Shown piece by piece: positions 43,906 to 54,723 of a DNA stretch of 64,000 nt. Under the pieces are notes generated by a model, which was not told the origin of the DNA, made no database searches, and worked only from the letters and a program-made list of their open reading frames with translations. This DNA is from Herpomyces periplanetae (lineage: Eukaryota; Ascomycota; Laboulbeniomycetes; Herpomycetales; Herpomycetaceae). The stretch covers positions 62,001-126,000 of the forward strand of contig WMKJ01000017.1 in the NCBI GenBank assembly GCA_009733715.1, given 5' to 3'. A program made the translations under genes and the position numbers. Position 1 is the stretch's first letter. Every line of letters begins with the position of its first letter.

Positions 43906-44058
43906 ATGAATGAAGTAGGAAGAGAGACTAGCGCGGCTCAGATGTTGCAATATGTACAATATAGTCGGTACGATAATCCGGACAGAAAATTTCTTCCAAG
44001 TACATTCAAAGAACTCGCAAGTAAACATCATTTAACTCAGTTACCTCCAAGCTTTTGA
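43906..44058 (+). CDS. Candidate 50-residue protein
   Basis: A short open frame MNEVGRETSAAQMLQYVQYS, then a charged segment with KFLPSTFKELASKHH and a final LPPSF. The composition is more protein-like than its surroundings. It is open further upstream in the same frame from 43855, so it could also be the last exon of a small spliced gene starting near the TATA-like stretch at 43.6 kb. I do not recognise it. Confidence 0.3.
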   Translation: MNEVGRETSAAQMLQYVQYSRYDNPDRKFLPSTFKELASKHHLTQLPPSF

Positions 44059-44237
44059 CGAGAAACCTAATTAATCTTAATGCTCCCACACAGCTAAGCG
44101 TATACAAGGGCCCTTAATCCAAGTCAATCGGATCAGATCATCAAGTTTTCAAACTTATACACCATCCACCTCCTCCCACCAAACTATCTTTCCCCAACAC
44201 TCCCATCATCACCCCTACAGGTAAATGCTTCGAAAAT

Positions 44238-44954
44238 CTAGCATCCACATGGTGGAGGACAAGGGGGAGGTGGTGGGCAGCATGTGTTGCATGGACCACG
44301 GTCACTGTCTTCTTTTTTTTTCTTGAAACGAGAACATCCACATGATGGGGTATCACCGTAGCAGGCATTACAACAAGCATCCGATTCACTGGAACTGTCT
44401 GCGCTAGAACATGAATCCGATGTACAAGCTCCACATCCACATCCACAATCACACGCATCAACAGCGCAGGGTGGAGGGGCCGCTACAACGCAAGGAATTT
44501 CATCATCATCATCATCATCGTCATCGTCACATCCATCATCTTCTGTGGGGGGTGGTGGAGGCGGAGCGCATGGTGGTGGGGGACAGTCATCGTCATCCCC
44601 GTCGTCATCATCGTCTTCACAGCGAACACGAGGGGGTACAGGTGATACGACAGGGACAGCAGTCTCCCTACTCGTGAATTGGGCATCGCGGTTGAACACA
44701 CCCAACACATTTTCCACTGAAAATCTTGTTCCAGCTGCTAAAGTGTTAGTGTGTGCAGCAGCAAGTTCTGCTGAAGATGGTGGAAGGGCAGTGCTGTATA
44801 CTCAATCATATTAGCCTTTAAAATAATCCTTCTTTTTTCCTCTTCCCCTACCCAAAATCTCCTGTCTTTACAAAAATATTCCTTCGTCAATCATAAATTA
44901 TACTAACCTGCCGCCAAAGAGTGGTAATACTAGAGCAAAAAATGAGAACTGCAT
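44238..44954 (-). CDS. Predicted secreted Asp/Cys/Pro-rich protein
   Basis: Two exons on the minus strand: 44908-44954 and 44238-44793, giving 200 residues. The 114-bp intron starts GTTAGT, with a CTAAT branch and TATACAG acceptor; the join gives a signal peptide, MQFSFFALVLPLFGG|STALP. After a ~55-residue ordinary segment, the last ~125 residues hold 23 Cys, two long Asp runs (DDDDDGDDDD and a nine-Asp run), poly-Pro between Cys (CPPPPCAPPPPPP), a CDCGCGCGAC block, a CC pair, a KKKK patch and a final CPPPCGC. No family recognised. Clustered C-x-C and Asp runs would suit metal or calcium binding outside the cell or in the wall; Cys-Pro spacing also suits a disulfide-linked wall protein. Both are inference. 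The Asp runs come from a GAT/GAC repeat, so length may vary between strains. Confidence 0.78.
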
Positions 44955-45444
44955 CCTGACAAAATGAAGTGAATCGAATTGACAAAGTTCTCGTGGAATT
45001 GATGAGACTTGACTCCATTAAATATTCCTCTTGGGTCCATCAAGATCATCTTGTCGTCGTATGAATGTGGAGAGTGTCACTACTCATCGGTAGTCGGCTT
45101 CGTTGTAACCGAATAAATCATTGAATTTATCGCTTCGACTTTCGATAAATTCCGAAATCCATTCTCCTCACGTTAATCCATGCTTATACATTTGCTCAAT
45201 AGTGCCCAATATTTGATAATAGAAATTTTATGATAACCGAGCTAAATCGGCAAACTTCAATTGCGCATGTGCACACGGTTAATCCAATCGTCCAAAACTT
45301 GCCCCAGCTATAGCCTTTGATAAAACCCTCCAGATTTCCGCGGTAAACGTCCTACCAATACAGTTGTTCGCATGTCCATTCCACGATGGTCTCTTCCACT
45401 ACATTCCAATTCTTTCAATTTAATATTCAAGATTAACGCTCTCC
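44955..45444. other. Spacer between the Cys-rich gene and the 45.4-kb gene
   Basis: About 490 bp between tandem minus-strand genes. It should hold the 3' end of one and the promoter of the other. No marked motif. Confidence 0.4.
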
Positions 45445-46305
45445 TCACGGCCCAGATGTGTTATCTTTACCGTTTGTTAACGCTACCGTTGTCTTTTTCG
45501 CGCTTCGTTTAGCCCGCTTGGCCATTCGCTGCGCCAATAACATATCCAAGTATGACGATGTAGAACATTGTCGCTTTGTTACAACTGCATTACCACACGA
45601 TCCACTTTGAGATGAATGTTCCACCAGATTTGTTCCCTTCAGATTATTTGTCCCGCTCAATTGCCGTTGGGAATATTCAATAGCTGCAGCATTCTCTTCA
45701 TTTTGACACACTAGTACACCAATATTGCCGAGTTTAGTGTTTATTTTCTTGCGAGATTTAAGTAAACTCGAACGTCCTTCATCATCATCATTTTCATCGT
45801 CATTTCCCTTCAGCCCCGCACCCTCGCCAATATCTTTAACGCGGGGAAAATCGCACGTTTGATTATGCCCTGTTGTACCGAGTTTTACTTTACACTTCAA
45901 CGTTTCTTTTGGCAATAGTTTATTTCGTAACAGCTCGGTCGACGTAACATGCAGACTGCCTGAACTACTCAATTTCGATAAATCTTCCACTGTAGCTCCT
46001 AAGCCTAGCCTATACCCACAATATTAAGCTCACCAAAATATCGTTAGCCTACGGGCACACTATTTCCACTAGCCATTGTAAATAAATTATACCTACCGAT
46101 CTGAGCCGGGAAGACTTTCAAGAGTAGAAACGTTATTCTCCTCATCACCATTCGCATTTCCCAATATACATTCCCCATCTTCCACATTACCCGTGGCTAC
46201 AGGTAACCAATTAGCCACGAATTTACGCTGTTCACTAATTAAAATTTTCAGTCTATCAAACACCGCAACTCCCCCCGTAACAATAGCCTTAGACTCTGCT
46301 TCCAT
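45445..46305 (-). CDS. Unknown protein with a basic C-terminal motif, probably nuclear
   Basis: Two exons on the minus strand: 46097-46305 and 45445-46009, giving 257 residues. The 87-bp intron has donor GTAGGT, a CTAAC branch site and acceptor TATAG, and the join (SLPGSDR|LGLGATVEDLSK) keeps the frame. The N-terminus (FDRLKILISEQRKFVANWLP) is helical, followed by acidic and Ser-rich low complexity (DDENDDDEG). The C-terminus SSYLDMLLAQRMAKRAKRSA is a short amphipathic helix running into a Lys/Arg tract that could act as a nuclear or nucleolar signal. I do not recognise the family. Divergently paired with LSC2, starts 364 bp apart. Confidence 0.72.
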
Positions 46306-46669
46306 TAATTTTTCCAGTGACCAAAATAAAAATCCCCCAATTTAAATGTCACTATACAAAAACCTCTTTTTTTCCCCTCCCCCAAACCCGTATCGCGACG
46401 CATTTTTCAAGCGGATCACCGCCCCACAAACTCACTCTGCCCCAGGATTAACCGTTAGCCGATATCCCAAGCCACATAACACGTGATCAAATTACTAATT
46501 GGATCGCGTGACCTCAGCTGAGGGTTTTGGCTTTTGGAAAAATTATTTTGACGCCGCGCGTCTAACGAGGGGGACAATTGTTAAATATATTTTTTTAAAA
46601 GATTATTTTTCAAACCGATTGAAATCTTGTGCTAAATTTTGTTTAAAAGATTTTACAAAATTAGAGAGA
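46306..46669. promoter_or_regulatory. Divergent promoter between the 45.4-kb gene and LSC2
   Basis: 364 bp between two starts in opposite directions. It carries CACGTGATC (46480-46488), close to midway, and CAGCTGAGG (46517). Bidirectional use is inferred from the arrangement. Confidence 0.55.
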
Positions 46670-48255
46670 ATGATGTCTAATACACTCAGTCGACTGGCAT
46701 CATCCTCGGCTTCGCGTACGCTAGCCAATCGATTGGTGGTAAGCTTGTGTATACAAGGTTTTTCGTTTCGTTGAGATCATCATTGATAGTACAAACAATG
46801 ATTTACCGAATTGACTACATTAACCCTCAATAAGTTATAATCGGTTAATGCAAAGGCAAGGGGTAGAGAGGGGGAAATTGATTCTCTGTAATTAACATTG
46901 TGGTGTAGTTGAAAAATTCCCCGTAACCTACACCACATTAATGACCCTGCTAACTTAATCAGTCGCACTCACAGGCCAGAAAATCACTCAATATACCACA
47001 TTGTGTACAGCAAAAGCGGTATTTATCTATTCATGAATACCTTTCTACAAAATTACTCAAATCTTACGGCATTCCTGTACCAAAAGGAGATGTTGCAAAA
47101 TCTGGTCGAGAGGCTGTTAAAGTTGCCCGCAGCATTGGCAGCGAAGATGTCGTTGTTAAAGCTCAAGTACTTGCCGGAGGACGTGGTAAAGGTCACTTTG
47201 AAAATGGTTTCCAAGGTGGTGTCCATATTGCCTATACCACCGATGAAGTTGCCTCTTATGCCGATAAAATGATCGGTCATAAACTTATCACCAAACAAAC
47301 GGGTTCTAAAGGGCGTATGTGCAATTCAGTACTGGTAGTAGAGCGTAAATATTCGCGCCGTGAGTTTTACTTCGCCATACTCATGGATCGTGCAACACAG
47401 CGTCCTACAATTCTCGCGTCATCCCAAGGTGGTATGGACATTGAAACACTTGCAAAGGAAAATCCTAATGCTATAATTACAACCTCCCTCGATATTCATC
47501 AAGGATTGACCGATGATATAGCCAAAAATATTGCCCGGGAGCTTGGGCTATCCGGTCATTGTATTGACGAGGCATCAGAAATATTTAAAAAGTTATACAA
47601 GCTATTCAAAGAGAAGGATGCTACTCAAATTGAGATTAATCCCCTGGTGGAAACCAACAATGGTGAAGTGATGTGTATGGATGCAAAGTTAAACTTCGAC
47701 GATAACGCAGAGTATCGTCAGCCTGGTATATTCTCACTTCGTGACACAACTCAGGAAGACCCCGAGGAAGTTGAAGCTGCCAAATCTCATTTGAATTTCA
47801 TTAAACTTGATGGAAACATTGGATGTTTGGTGAATGGTGCAGGCTTAGCAATGGCGACTATGGATATAATAAAGTTGAACAAAGGAATTCCGGCCAATTT
47901 TCTCGACGTAGGAGGAGGTGCAACATCACAAACTATTCACAAAGCCTTTGAATTGATCACAAGCGACTCGCAAGTTCAGGCGATACTTGTGAACATTTTC
48001 GGCGGTATTGTTCGTTGTGACATTATTGCCCAAAGTTTGGTAGACGTAGTAAAGAATCTTAACGTGAAGATACCCGTTGTAGTGAGGTTGCAGGGTACCA
48101 ACATGAAGCAAGCTCAATCTATCATAGCTAACTCGGGAATTAAAGTGTTTCCAGTCGATGATCTTCAAAAAGCCGCTCTCAAATCAGTGAATCTTGCACA
48201 TTTAGTTGAAAATGCCCGAGACATGAGCATTGATATTGACATTAAATCTGCTTAG
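46670..48255 (+). CDS. LSC2: Succinyl-CoA ligase beta subunit, mitochondrial
   Basis: Two exons: 46670-46738 and 47011-48255, giving 437 residues, close to yeast Lsc2. The 272-bp intron begins GTAAGC and ends GTACAG. Exon 1 encodes a mitochondrial presequence (MMSNTLSRLASSSASRTLAN), with many Ser/Arg and no acids. Exon 2 begins at the mature enzyme: QKRYLSIHEYLSTKLLKSYG, then the ATP-grasp strand VVVKAQVLAGGRGKGHF, QIEINPLVE, and the CoA-ligase domain with NGAGLAMATMD and NFLDVGGGA. With the alpha subunit it makes ATP (or GTP) and succinate from succinyl-CoA in the TCA cycle. All main ATP-grasp motifs are present, so it should be active. Splitting off the presequence by an intron is common. 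A second ATG directly follows the first. Confidence 0.96.
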
Positions 48256-49261
48256 CAGTTCATCGCGCGCGCGCATCCGCGAGTGTGTGCGTAATGGTTT
48301 AATAATTTATCTTCTATTTTGTTCCTTTGGCGCATGAACTAGTCGATAGATTTAAGCAATATACGCATGGGAGAATCTGCCCAAGGGTGTTGGGTCATCT
48401 GGTGAAAGTATATCCTGACCATCGTCTCACCATACTTGTGTATATACAATTTTGTCAAATCGTTTGTCTTGCATGCCATGTAAACCCGACTTTTGCATAA
48501 CCTACTGATTCCAGATAGTGAATTATGAAACTCCGATAACCAATTATATTTCCAACTTTGCACTGCACACCCGATAGGACTAGATTAACCACATACGAAA
48601 ACCCGAACCAACTAACCATCCCTTAATTTATTCAGCGTGATTAACTAGCCCGATCAACCTGCGAAACAGACCAATGCCACAATTCTTTTTGATACTAGCG
48701 TCGGGTCTTCATCGTTAATATCTACGCCGCCGCCCATATGAACGTGGCTCAATGCTCAGGGGCAATGTGGCTAATTGGAACCAAGTTCAGGAGTTGGCCA
48801 ACACCCGCGATTGATGTCTCTCTTCTTTCAAACATCCTATCGTCAACTTATCCCACTCACGACACCTTAAACACCTCCCCACATCGGGTGGTCAAGTGTA
48901 TAGATTACACGCATACAATTTCCGGAATGCTTTAACATTAATTACCTTTGGCCATGATATTTATTATAATCGTGCGGCATGATCTACCTGGGCGAGACCA
49001 CTTCAACTCTTCCACTGCGCATTAATTTTTAGAGCGCACATACTTCGATCACTTAACCTATTCACGTTACGGACTTTCTCATCCGGTTGGGGTTTGCATT
49101 CCCTCTCGTACGTATGTTCCTTGATAAAGATTTAACCGTTTTTAATTTATACTAGCCCACTTCTTCTGTAAATGCTAATCTATGCACGCACGCAGCCATC
49201 AAAAAGTCATCTTCAATATACCACTCTTTATTTCCCACTTGTGGCCTAAACATTTTTAAAA
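48256..49261. other. Spacer, LSC2 to the S6K-like kinase
   Basis: About 1 kb with no gene seen. A pure CG alternation lies at 48264-48275 in the LSC2 3' region, followed by GTGTGTGCG. Confidence 0.5.
48264..48275. repeat. Short (CG)n tract, Z-DNA-prone
   Basis: A run of alternating C and G (tCGCGCGCGCGCa) a few bases past the LSC2 stop codon, unusual in AT-rich DNA. Confidence 0.8.
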
Positions 49262-51106
49262 ATGAAATCCTCATCTAAAGGAAATTTTTCCCTTCTAAAA
49301 TCGCAGCCTGAATTTTTAAAAGTTAATCGAAATGTGGTACGCGGGTCTGCCACAGGAAACCTATCTAAGATCCCAAATCAAGTAACCGGCTCTCGTAGTC
49401 ATGGCCACAGCCATGGCAGGACTAACCATGAATACCCAACCTCTGATCAAATTACACTACCTAATGCGTTGAATCACCGTGATTTTAAACTTCCCACCAC
49501 GACTGAATCGCCTCTGGTACATGCAAAAGGAAAGAAAAAAAGGAAAAAAAGGAATCACCAGTTAGATAATCTGCACGAGACCGGCAAGGTATCTATTCTC
49601 AAGATATGTAGGAAAATCTCTCAATTAGAGATCAATCCGGCAAGTGGAAATTTAAATGTCGATAATCCTGCGATTCAGTCATTTCTTTCCCAAACGCCCC
49701 TGATGAAAAATGTGGCATTGGGTCGTGCAAAAGCCGTGGCCGTAGACGTTAAACGATTCCAAATCCATAATCGCAAGAACCATGTCACATCTCGACGTAG
49801 TTCAATGCTATTTCACATGGGTCGTGATGCCGCAATGCATCCTGATCATCTGGCAACCGATCCCGAAGAAAGTGACAGCCAGATACCACATATCGACGAT
49901 CCAGTTAAGTGTCAAGTTGACAATTCTGTACTCAAAATTGCACCAGAGCAGAATGGTGAGTCCAGGGAGAAGCCAATTACTTTCGAAGACTTTGAACAAC
50001 TCAAGTACCTTGGTCGTGGTGCATTTGGAACGGTTACACTGGTTCGCCACCGGCAAAATGGTCGATTATTTGCGCAGAAGCAACTCCGTAAGGCTAAATT
50101 ACGGTATAAAAACTGCACCAGCCATGCCATCACGGAACGTAGTATACTGGAAAGCGTTCACAAACATCCATTCCTAGTTCAGCTGTACTATGCTTTTCAA
50201 GACGATGAGCGACTCTATTTGGTCATGGAATATGCATCTGGCGGTGAACTTTTTCATTATTTAAAACGAGATCGAATGCTACCGGAATCTACCGTGTCAT
50301 TTTACACAGCTGAAATGGTTTTGGCCCTAAGTTATCTACACCACGAATTAGATGTAGTATATCGGGATCTAAAGCCGGAAAATTGCCTGTTAGATCATGA
50401 AGGTCATTTATTATTAACGGATTTTGGATTGTGTAAGAGGGGAATCCAGGGTTCAAACTTTTGTACAACCTTTACCGGAACTATATCCTACATGGCACCA
50501 GAGATAATTCTTGGAAAAGAGTACGGTCAAAGTGTTGATTGGTGGTCCTTAGGTGCTATAGCATACGATTTATTGACAGGATCATGTCCATTCCGAGCCA
50601 ATTGCGACAGCGCTCTACGAGAAAAAATAACCAAAGCCAAGTTAACGTTACCCAACTATATTAGTCCGGATGCTAAAGATATATTTACCCGACTACTTAG
50701 AAAAGAGCCACGTAAACGTTTAGGCACAAATATGCCAAAGGACTTGGAAACAATAAAACGCCATCGCTTTTTTCGAAAAATTAACTGGGTTAAACTTGCG
50801 TTGCGCGAATCAACTGCTCCTATCCACCCAGAAATATCCAATCCTGAACTAGCCGAAAGCTTCGACGAGGAATTCACAAGTATAAGAATATCACAAATTG
50901 ATCATCATCAACGAAGAAAATCCAGTTTGGAACTCGATTCATCCTGTCGTATCAGCAAAATATTGGCTCGAGCATCACGCAACGCTTCTAGTATTAATCA
51001 AGAATTATTCATGCACTTTGACGCCGTTCACATTCAACCAGACGAGTTTGAAGCATTTCACGATTTCAATTTCGAAAAATCTTTTCTTTGCCCAACCAAA
51101 GTTTAG
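49262..51106 (+). CDS. AGC-family protein kinase, S6K/Psk1-like
   Basis: Single exon, 614 residues. Residues 1-240 are basic and disordered, with KGKKKRKKRNHQ near 90. The kinase domain spans ~244-505: glycine loop LGRGAFGTV (~250), VAIK-type Lys in FAQKQLRK (~272), YRDLKPEN (~367), DFG (~387), and activation loop ...TTFTGTISYMAPE with the Thr that PDK1 phosphorylates. VDWWSLGAIAYDLLTGSCPF and INWVKLALRE in the AGC tail closely match p70 S6 kinases, so I prefer S6K/Psk1 (TORC1 output phosphorylating ribosomal protein S6) over other AGC kinases. All catalytic residues are present. The C-terminal hydrophobic motif reads FHDFNF, with Asn where S6 kinases have a phosphorylated Thr/Ser. ATG 49262 is the first in frame after an in-frame stop. 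Confidence 0.9.
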   Translation: MKSSSKGNFSLLKSQPEFLKVNRNVVRGSATGNLSKIPNQVTGSRSHGHSHGRTNHEYPTSDQITLPNALNHRDFKLPTTTESPLVHAKGKKKRKKRNHQLDNLHETGKVSILKICRKISQLEINPASGNLNVDNPAIQSFLSQTPLMKNVALGRAKAVAVDVKRFQIHNRKNHVTSRRSSMLFHMGRDAAMHPDHLATDPEESDSQIPHIDDPVKCQVDNSVLKIAPEQNGESREKPITFEDFEQLKYLGRGAFGTVTLVRHRQNGRLFAQKQLRKAKLRYKNCTSHAITERSILESVHKHPFLVQLYYAFQDDERLYLVMEYASGGELFHYLKRDRMLPESTVSFYTAEMVLALSYLHHELDVVYRDLKPENCLLDHEGHLLLTDFGLCKRGIQGSNFCTTFTGTISYMAPEIILGKEYGQSVDWWSLGAIAYDLLTGSCPFRANCDSALREKITKAKLTLPNYISPDAKDIFTRLLRKEPRKRLGTNMPKDLETIKRHRFFRKINWVKLALRESTAPIHPEISNPELAESFDEEFTSIRISQIDHHQRRKSSLELDSSCRISKILARASRNASSINQELFMHFDAVHIQPDEFEAFHDFNFEKSFLCPTKV

Positions 51107-51362
51107 AATTCCAACTTGTGCGCCTTTAGCCGGCAACTTCGCCAGCTTACGCGTGCACGTGACCCTCAATGGTTCGGGTCATTTGGTTCCGGTTCCGACT
51201 GGGGAGTTTGATGTTTGATGGCTGGATGGGAATAAGTGGATCGCGGTCCGTGCGTGCACTTAAGAGTCTTTGAGCTAGGGATTTTTGGACGGAATTATCA
51301 ATAAATTTTGGCAAGACATATACTCTTCAAAAAAATAATATATTATTCTTAATCTCGCCAAT
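51107..51362. promoter_or_regulatory. Kinase-DAP1 spacer with GCACGTGAC
   Basis: 256 bp between tandem genes, so close that it must act as both terminator and promoter. CACGTG at 51156-51161 (in GCACGTGACC) is about 200 bp upstream of the DAP1 start. Confidence 0.45.
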
Positions 51363-52040
51363 ATGTCCTCCCAGCATGATTCACCTGTTGATGTGTACGT
51401 TAAACTCTCCACATTGATCTTTTTGCAATTGCTTCTAACACTCGTCCTGATTTCGGGTAGTGTTACCTGTTTTTATTCTAACAATATAAGCTAACGTGTA
51501 ATCTCTTCCATCAGATTATCCATTGCAACACCGGCAAACGTCTTATTTTTCTTTATTGGTATAATCCTTGTTTACTTATACGGTCGAACAAAAACTATTA
51601 TCGATCACAAAAGTGGTCATTCATACATGATGCAAACACCTTCAACTCGTCTTTTTCAAGTTTACACTCCTCCTGTTTTATCGTACTACGATGGAACTGA
51701 TAACAAACCAATTTATCTGGCTGTACGTGGAAAAGTTTACGATGTTACTCCCGGAAAGGATTTCTACGGCCCCGGTGGTCCATACGAAAATTTTGCGGGA
51801 CGTGATGCCAGTCGTGGATTAGCCTGTGGCAGCTTTGCCCCTGAAATGTTAACTTCCGATCTAACCGGTCCACTTGATCCTTTGGATAACCTTGACTCTG
51901 ATCAAATTGAAGCATTGGACAGCTGGGAAGCCCGTTTCTCTCAAAAGTACATCGCCGTCGGCCGTCTCGTCGCCTGCGGGGACCAAATCGGCCCGAACGA
52001 ATCCCTCGCTGTTCGGCCCGATAATTCTGCCAAGATTTGA
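51363..52040 (+). CDS. DAP1: Dap1/MAPR-type membrane haem protein (cytochrome b5-like)
   Basis: Two exons: 51363-51394 and 51515-52040, giving 185 residues. The 120-bp intron has donor GTACGT, a CTAAC branch and acceptor CATCAG; the join is SPVDV|LSIATPANV. One membrane helix (NVLFFFIGIILVYLYG, ~residues 18-34) is followed by the cytochrome b5-like domain: FQVYTPPVLSYYDG, PIYLAVRGKVYDVTPGKDFY, GPGGPYENFAGRDASRGLAC. This is the MAPR/PGRMC signature, in which a Tyr (here within KVYDV or DFYGPGGPY) rather than His binds haem. Yeast Dap1 supports Erg11 and other P450 enzymes in sterol synthesis at the ER. The short 10-residue first exon is needed to give an ATG. Confidence 0.93.
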
Positions 52041-52435
52041 ACCATATCCCGTCCTTCCACCGCCACATATTTACATGAGGCTGTGCCCCTTTCCGAGGTG
52101 TCGCCGCATTTGAATGCCGATTTACGATTATTTTTCACACTTCTATTCAACCTTTACTCTACTTCCCTCAAATTTCCTTTCTCAAAAGTTTTCAATCAAC
52201 AACAATATCCTCTAAATCTTAATCACTATTGTTATTGCGTCGCATGATACACTACCTTCATGTATTCGTCGGTGATGCTTATCATGCATGACAACTCTAT
52301 CCTTATTTATTCTTAATCCATCCCCCTACATTTCGAGGCGTTGACACGTTATGGGAGAATTTGTTAAACGCATGTCCCTTCATGGATGAGCACCTCTAGT
52401 CCAATTCGATGGAGTCAAATGCATATTAAGCTTAG
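52041..52435. other. Convergent spacer, DAP1 and the Cid1-like gene
   Basis: About 395 bp between two 3' ends. No gene or marked motif. Confidence 0.45.
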
Positions 52436-54342
52436 CTATGCATTACTTTCACTTTGAATTGCCAATTCCCCCATTTTGTTTACAATTGGCGCCAACAGCC
52501 TGTCCTCCCCTACAACTTTATTTTCATTAGACTCACGTTTTTCTGAGCTTATATTCAATTCCCGCCCCAACTTTCGATATCCACTTTCACTAATCGTGGA
52601 CCATATCCGACGAAACTCATCACGGATGGCTATGATGCCAGGGTATGTCACCGTTCGTGCAACATTATGATCATGCTCAAACGGGTCCTCTATTGCCAAT
52701 AAATATCGTTGTCTAATTTCTCGACCTTCTGAAATAACAGTCCTTGCCTCAGTCCATCCTTTGGCTTCCTTCGTAATGATTCCTCCCGGTGTTCGAATTG
52801 AGATAACCTGTCGAAGCCAAACAAAACCATTACGTGGAACTCCTGGCCCCTTCTCAGCGTAATACAAAAAAAAGTTCCGCAGTAATGCACCAACAGATTC
52901 GTGATTCTTCGTTAACTCTCCATGCTTCGCAAGTTTTGTTATCACTTCTTCATCCTCGAAAAAATACGAATCATATCCATTTATAATATGTGAAAGCCTT
53001 GACATTGATGACGAAGAGGATGTTGATGATGGAGATGATGACGGCGACGATACTGTAGCTTTAGACCGTTTATAACTTTCAAGCATTTCTGGGTGCTTGG
53101 GATGCTGAAGATTTGGCAGGACCGGCGGCTTCGCGACATTAATTAAAAAGTGAAGTACCATGAGAACGTATCCGTATGATGAAAGCGTTCCGCGGTACGA
53201 ACTGTTAATATTCCGTTGTTTAGCCCACGATTTAATGAACAATACCATCGCCTTTACCCGCTCGTCACAAAGCGAATAACACTTGAGCAAGCGTGTGTTA
53301 CGTAGAGCTAGTGTATTTGAGAAATTAATATCACACAAAACTCCGGCGCCTGAGCTGGGAAACTCTAATCGACTTGACGACTTCTCACGTGTCCACGGTA
53401 CAGATAGTGGTATCGTCAAATGTTTTGTGTTAAGGTTAAGCCGTGAGATCGAAATCAAATCATCTCCGTCTGCCAAATTGTTTGAGGCATGCCTCTCATC
53501 GCCCATTTTATGAACTTCTTCGTGTAAATTGGTAGAGCGTCTATTACACTCTGCAATTAAATTATCCAATAGTTCACGCGGTGGGCTCTGGCAAACCTTG
53601 AGTATTGGTATACGCGTATTCGCAATTAAACGGGCACCAATACCTTGGTCGAGTAACGCCTTTTCGACCGCCTGCGGTAGTTCGAGCGTTATATCGGACG
53701 AGCGTACATGCGCTCTCAACGTTAAATCCATATCCGATCCCGACATTCCAAACCCGGATGCATTACTACCAAAGCTCAGCAAGTTAATTTTAAATTTTTC
53801 ACTTGTATACTTCTGGTCAACGTAGTCTTGAACCATTTTTTCTAGACTTCGTCGGAATTCTTCCTTTGTTCTTAACTCCTCCACTGTCATCATTACTCGC
53901 TTTACTTCATGGGCGGATAGTTCATCCATATACTCACATTGCCGTTGGTAAACTTTAAACGGTAAATGGCGTAAATCTAAGCGTAATCTATTCTGTTGTA
54001 TGCTACCATAATGCGTATGGTTGTGATCACGCGGTAAGCTTCCCCAAGCTGGCGAAGTATGATACAAAGCTTGTTCTCCAGAATGTTTGTAAAAAGATTG
54101 GTCAATTCGGTTAAATTGACTTCGTTCGTTATACGTATTCCGTCGATTGGACGTAGCTCCATCACACGTCCGATTCCTGTTTGAACGATAATTCGACCTT
54201 CCACATGGCAAAGGCGCACAATTAAACGTTGAAGCGTTACTTGCACCGCTATTTAAAGTATTATCTACTTCAATATCTCTCCTCCATGTAGACGATTCTC
54301 TCCACGCAGATGGTTTGTGTAAACCGTCCGACTGACATGAAT
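52436..54342 (-). CDS. Cid1-like non-canonical poly(A)/poly(U) polymerase, 5' end unresolved
   Basis: The minus-strand frame is open from about 54342 to the stop at 52436, ~635 codons, but the first ATG lies at 53929 (MDELSAHEVKRVMM), which alone would give 497 residues with a complete catalytic domain. An upstream exon is likely: a TAG acceptor precedes 54342, and coding-like sequence with a TTTTTACAG acceptor and a GTAAAAG donor lies at about 54397-54723. The polymerase-beta-type centre is intact: FGSNASGFGMSGSDMDL supplies GS and D-x-D, and VLCDINFSN the third Asp. The PAP-associated domain follows, with IEDPFEHDHNVARTV; the His aligns with the Cid1 His linked to UTP preference, so it may be a terminal uridylyltransferase. 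A Ser-rich insert (SSPSSSPSSTSSSSSMS) sits before the second domain. Confidence 0.85.
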
Positions 54343-54396
54343 CTACTCATTTCATTCAATTTTCACGACAAAAATTAATACCCGAAAAACTTTTAC

Positions 54397-54723
54397 TTAA
54401 ATCATAATCCATTAACAAGTCCATTGATAAATTCATAATACCTCTTGACATCCTACTTCCATAAAAACTCGACACTTGATAATTCTCTTCTCGCGCCGGT
54501 CTCGTTTCCGTTTGCCTCAACATAGATCCCAAATTGTCATGTGACCTACCCATCATGTGATCATGGAAAGTTCCATATGAGAAGTGGCGTTTCTCGTTTA
54601 AAGTGTGTTGCGGGGATTTGGGCAAAGTGGACGAAATGCTTTGAGGTAATGAAGAATCAATATTTCCAGGCATCTTTTGCGTAAAAACTTGATGCGCAAG
54701 GGGTAACGTAATATATCCAAATC
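54397..54723 (-). other. Candidate upstream coding exon of the Cid1-like gene
   Basis: Open on the minus strand, bounded by a good acceptor (AATATTTTTACAG) and a donor (GTAAAAG). It encodes GYITLPLAHQVFTQKM and a Ser/His/Arg/Met-rich stretch. Splicing to 54342 would keep the frame (54-bp intron), but I could not find a frame-consistent join to the ATG frame at 54788-54901. Tentative. Confidence 0.35.

Noticed and set aside
44141-44717. His-rich and Asp-rich frames overlapping the Cys-rich gene
   Set aside because: They mirror its Asp/Pro/Cys repeats in other frames and lack the splice-joined signal peptide.
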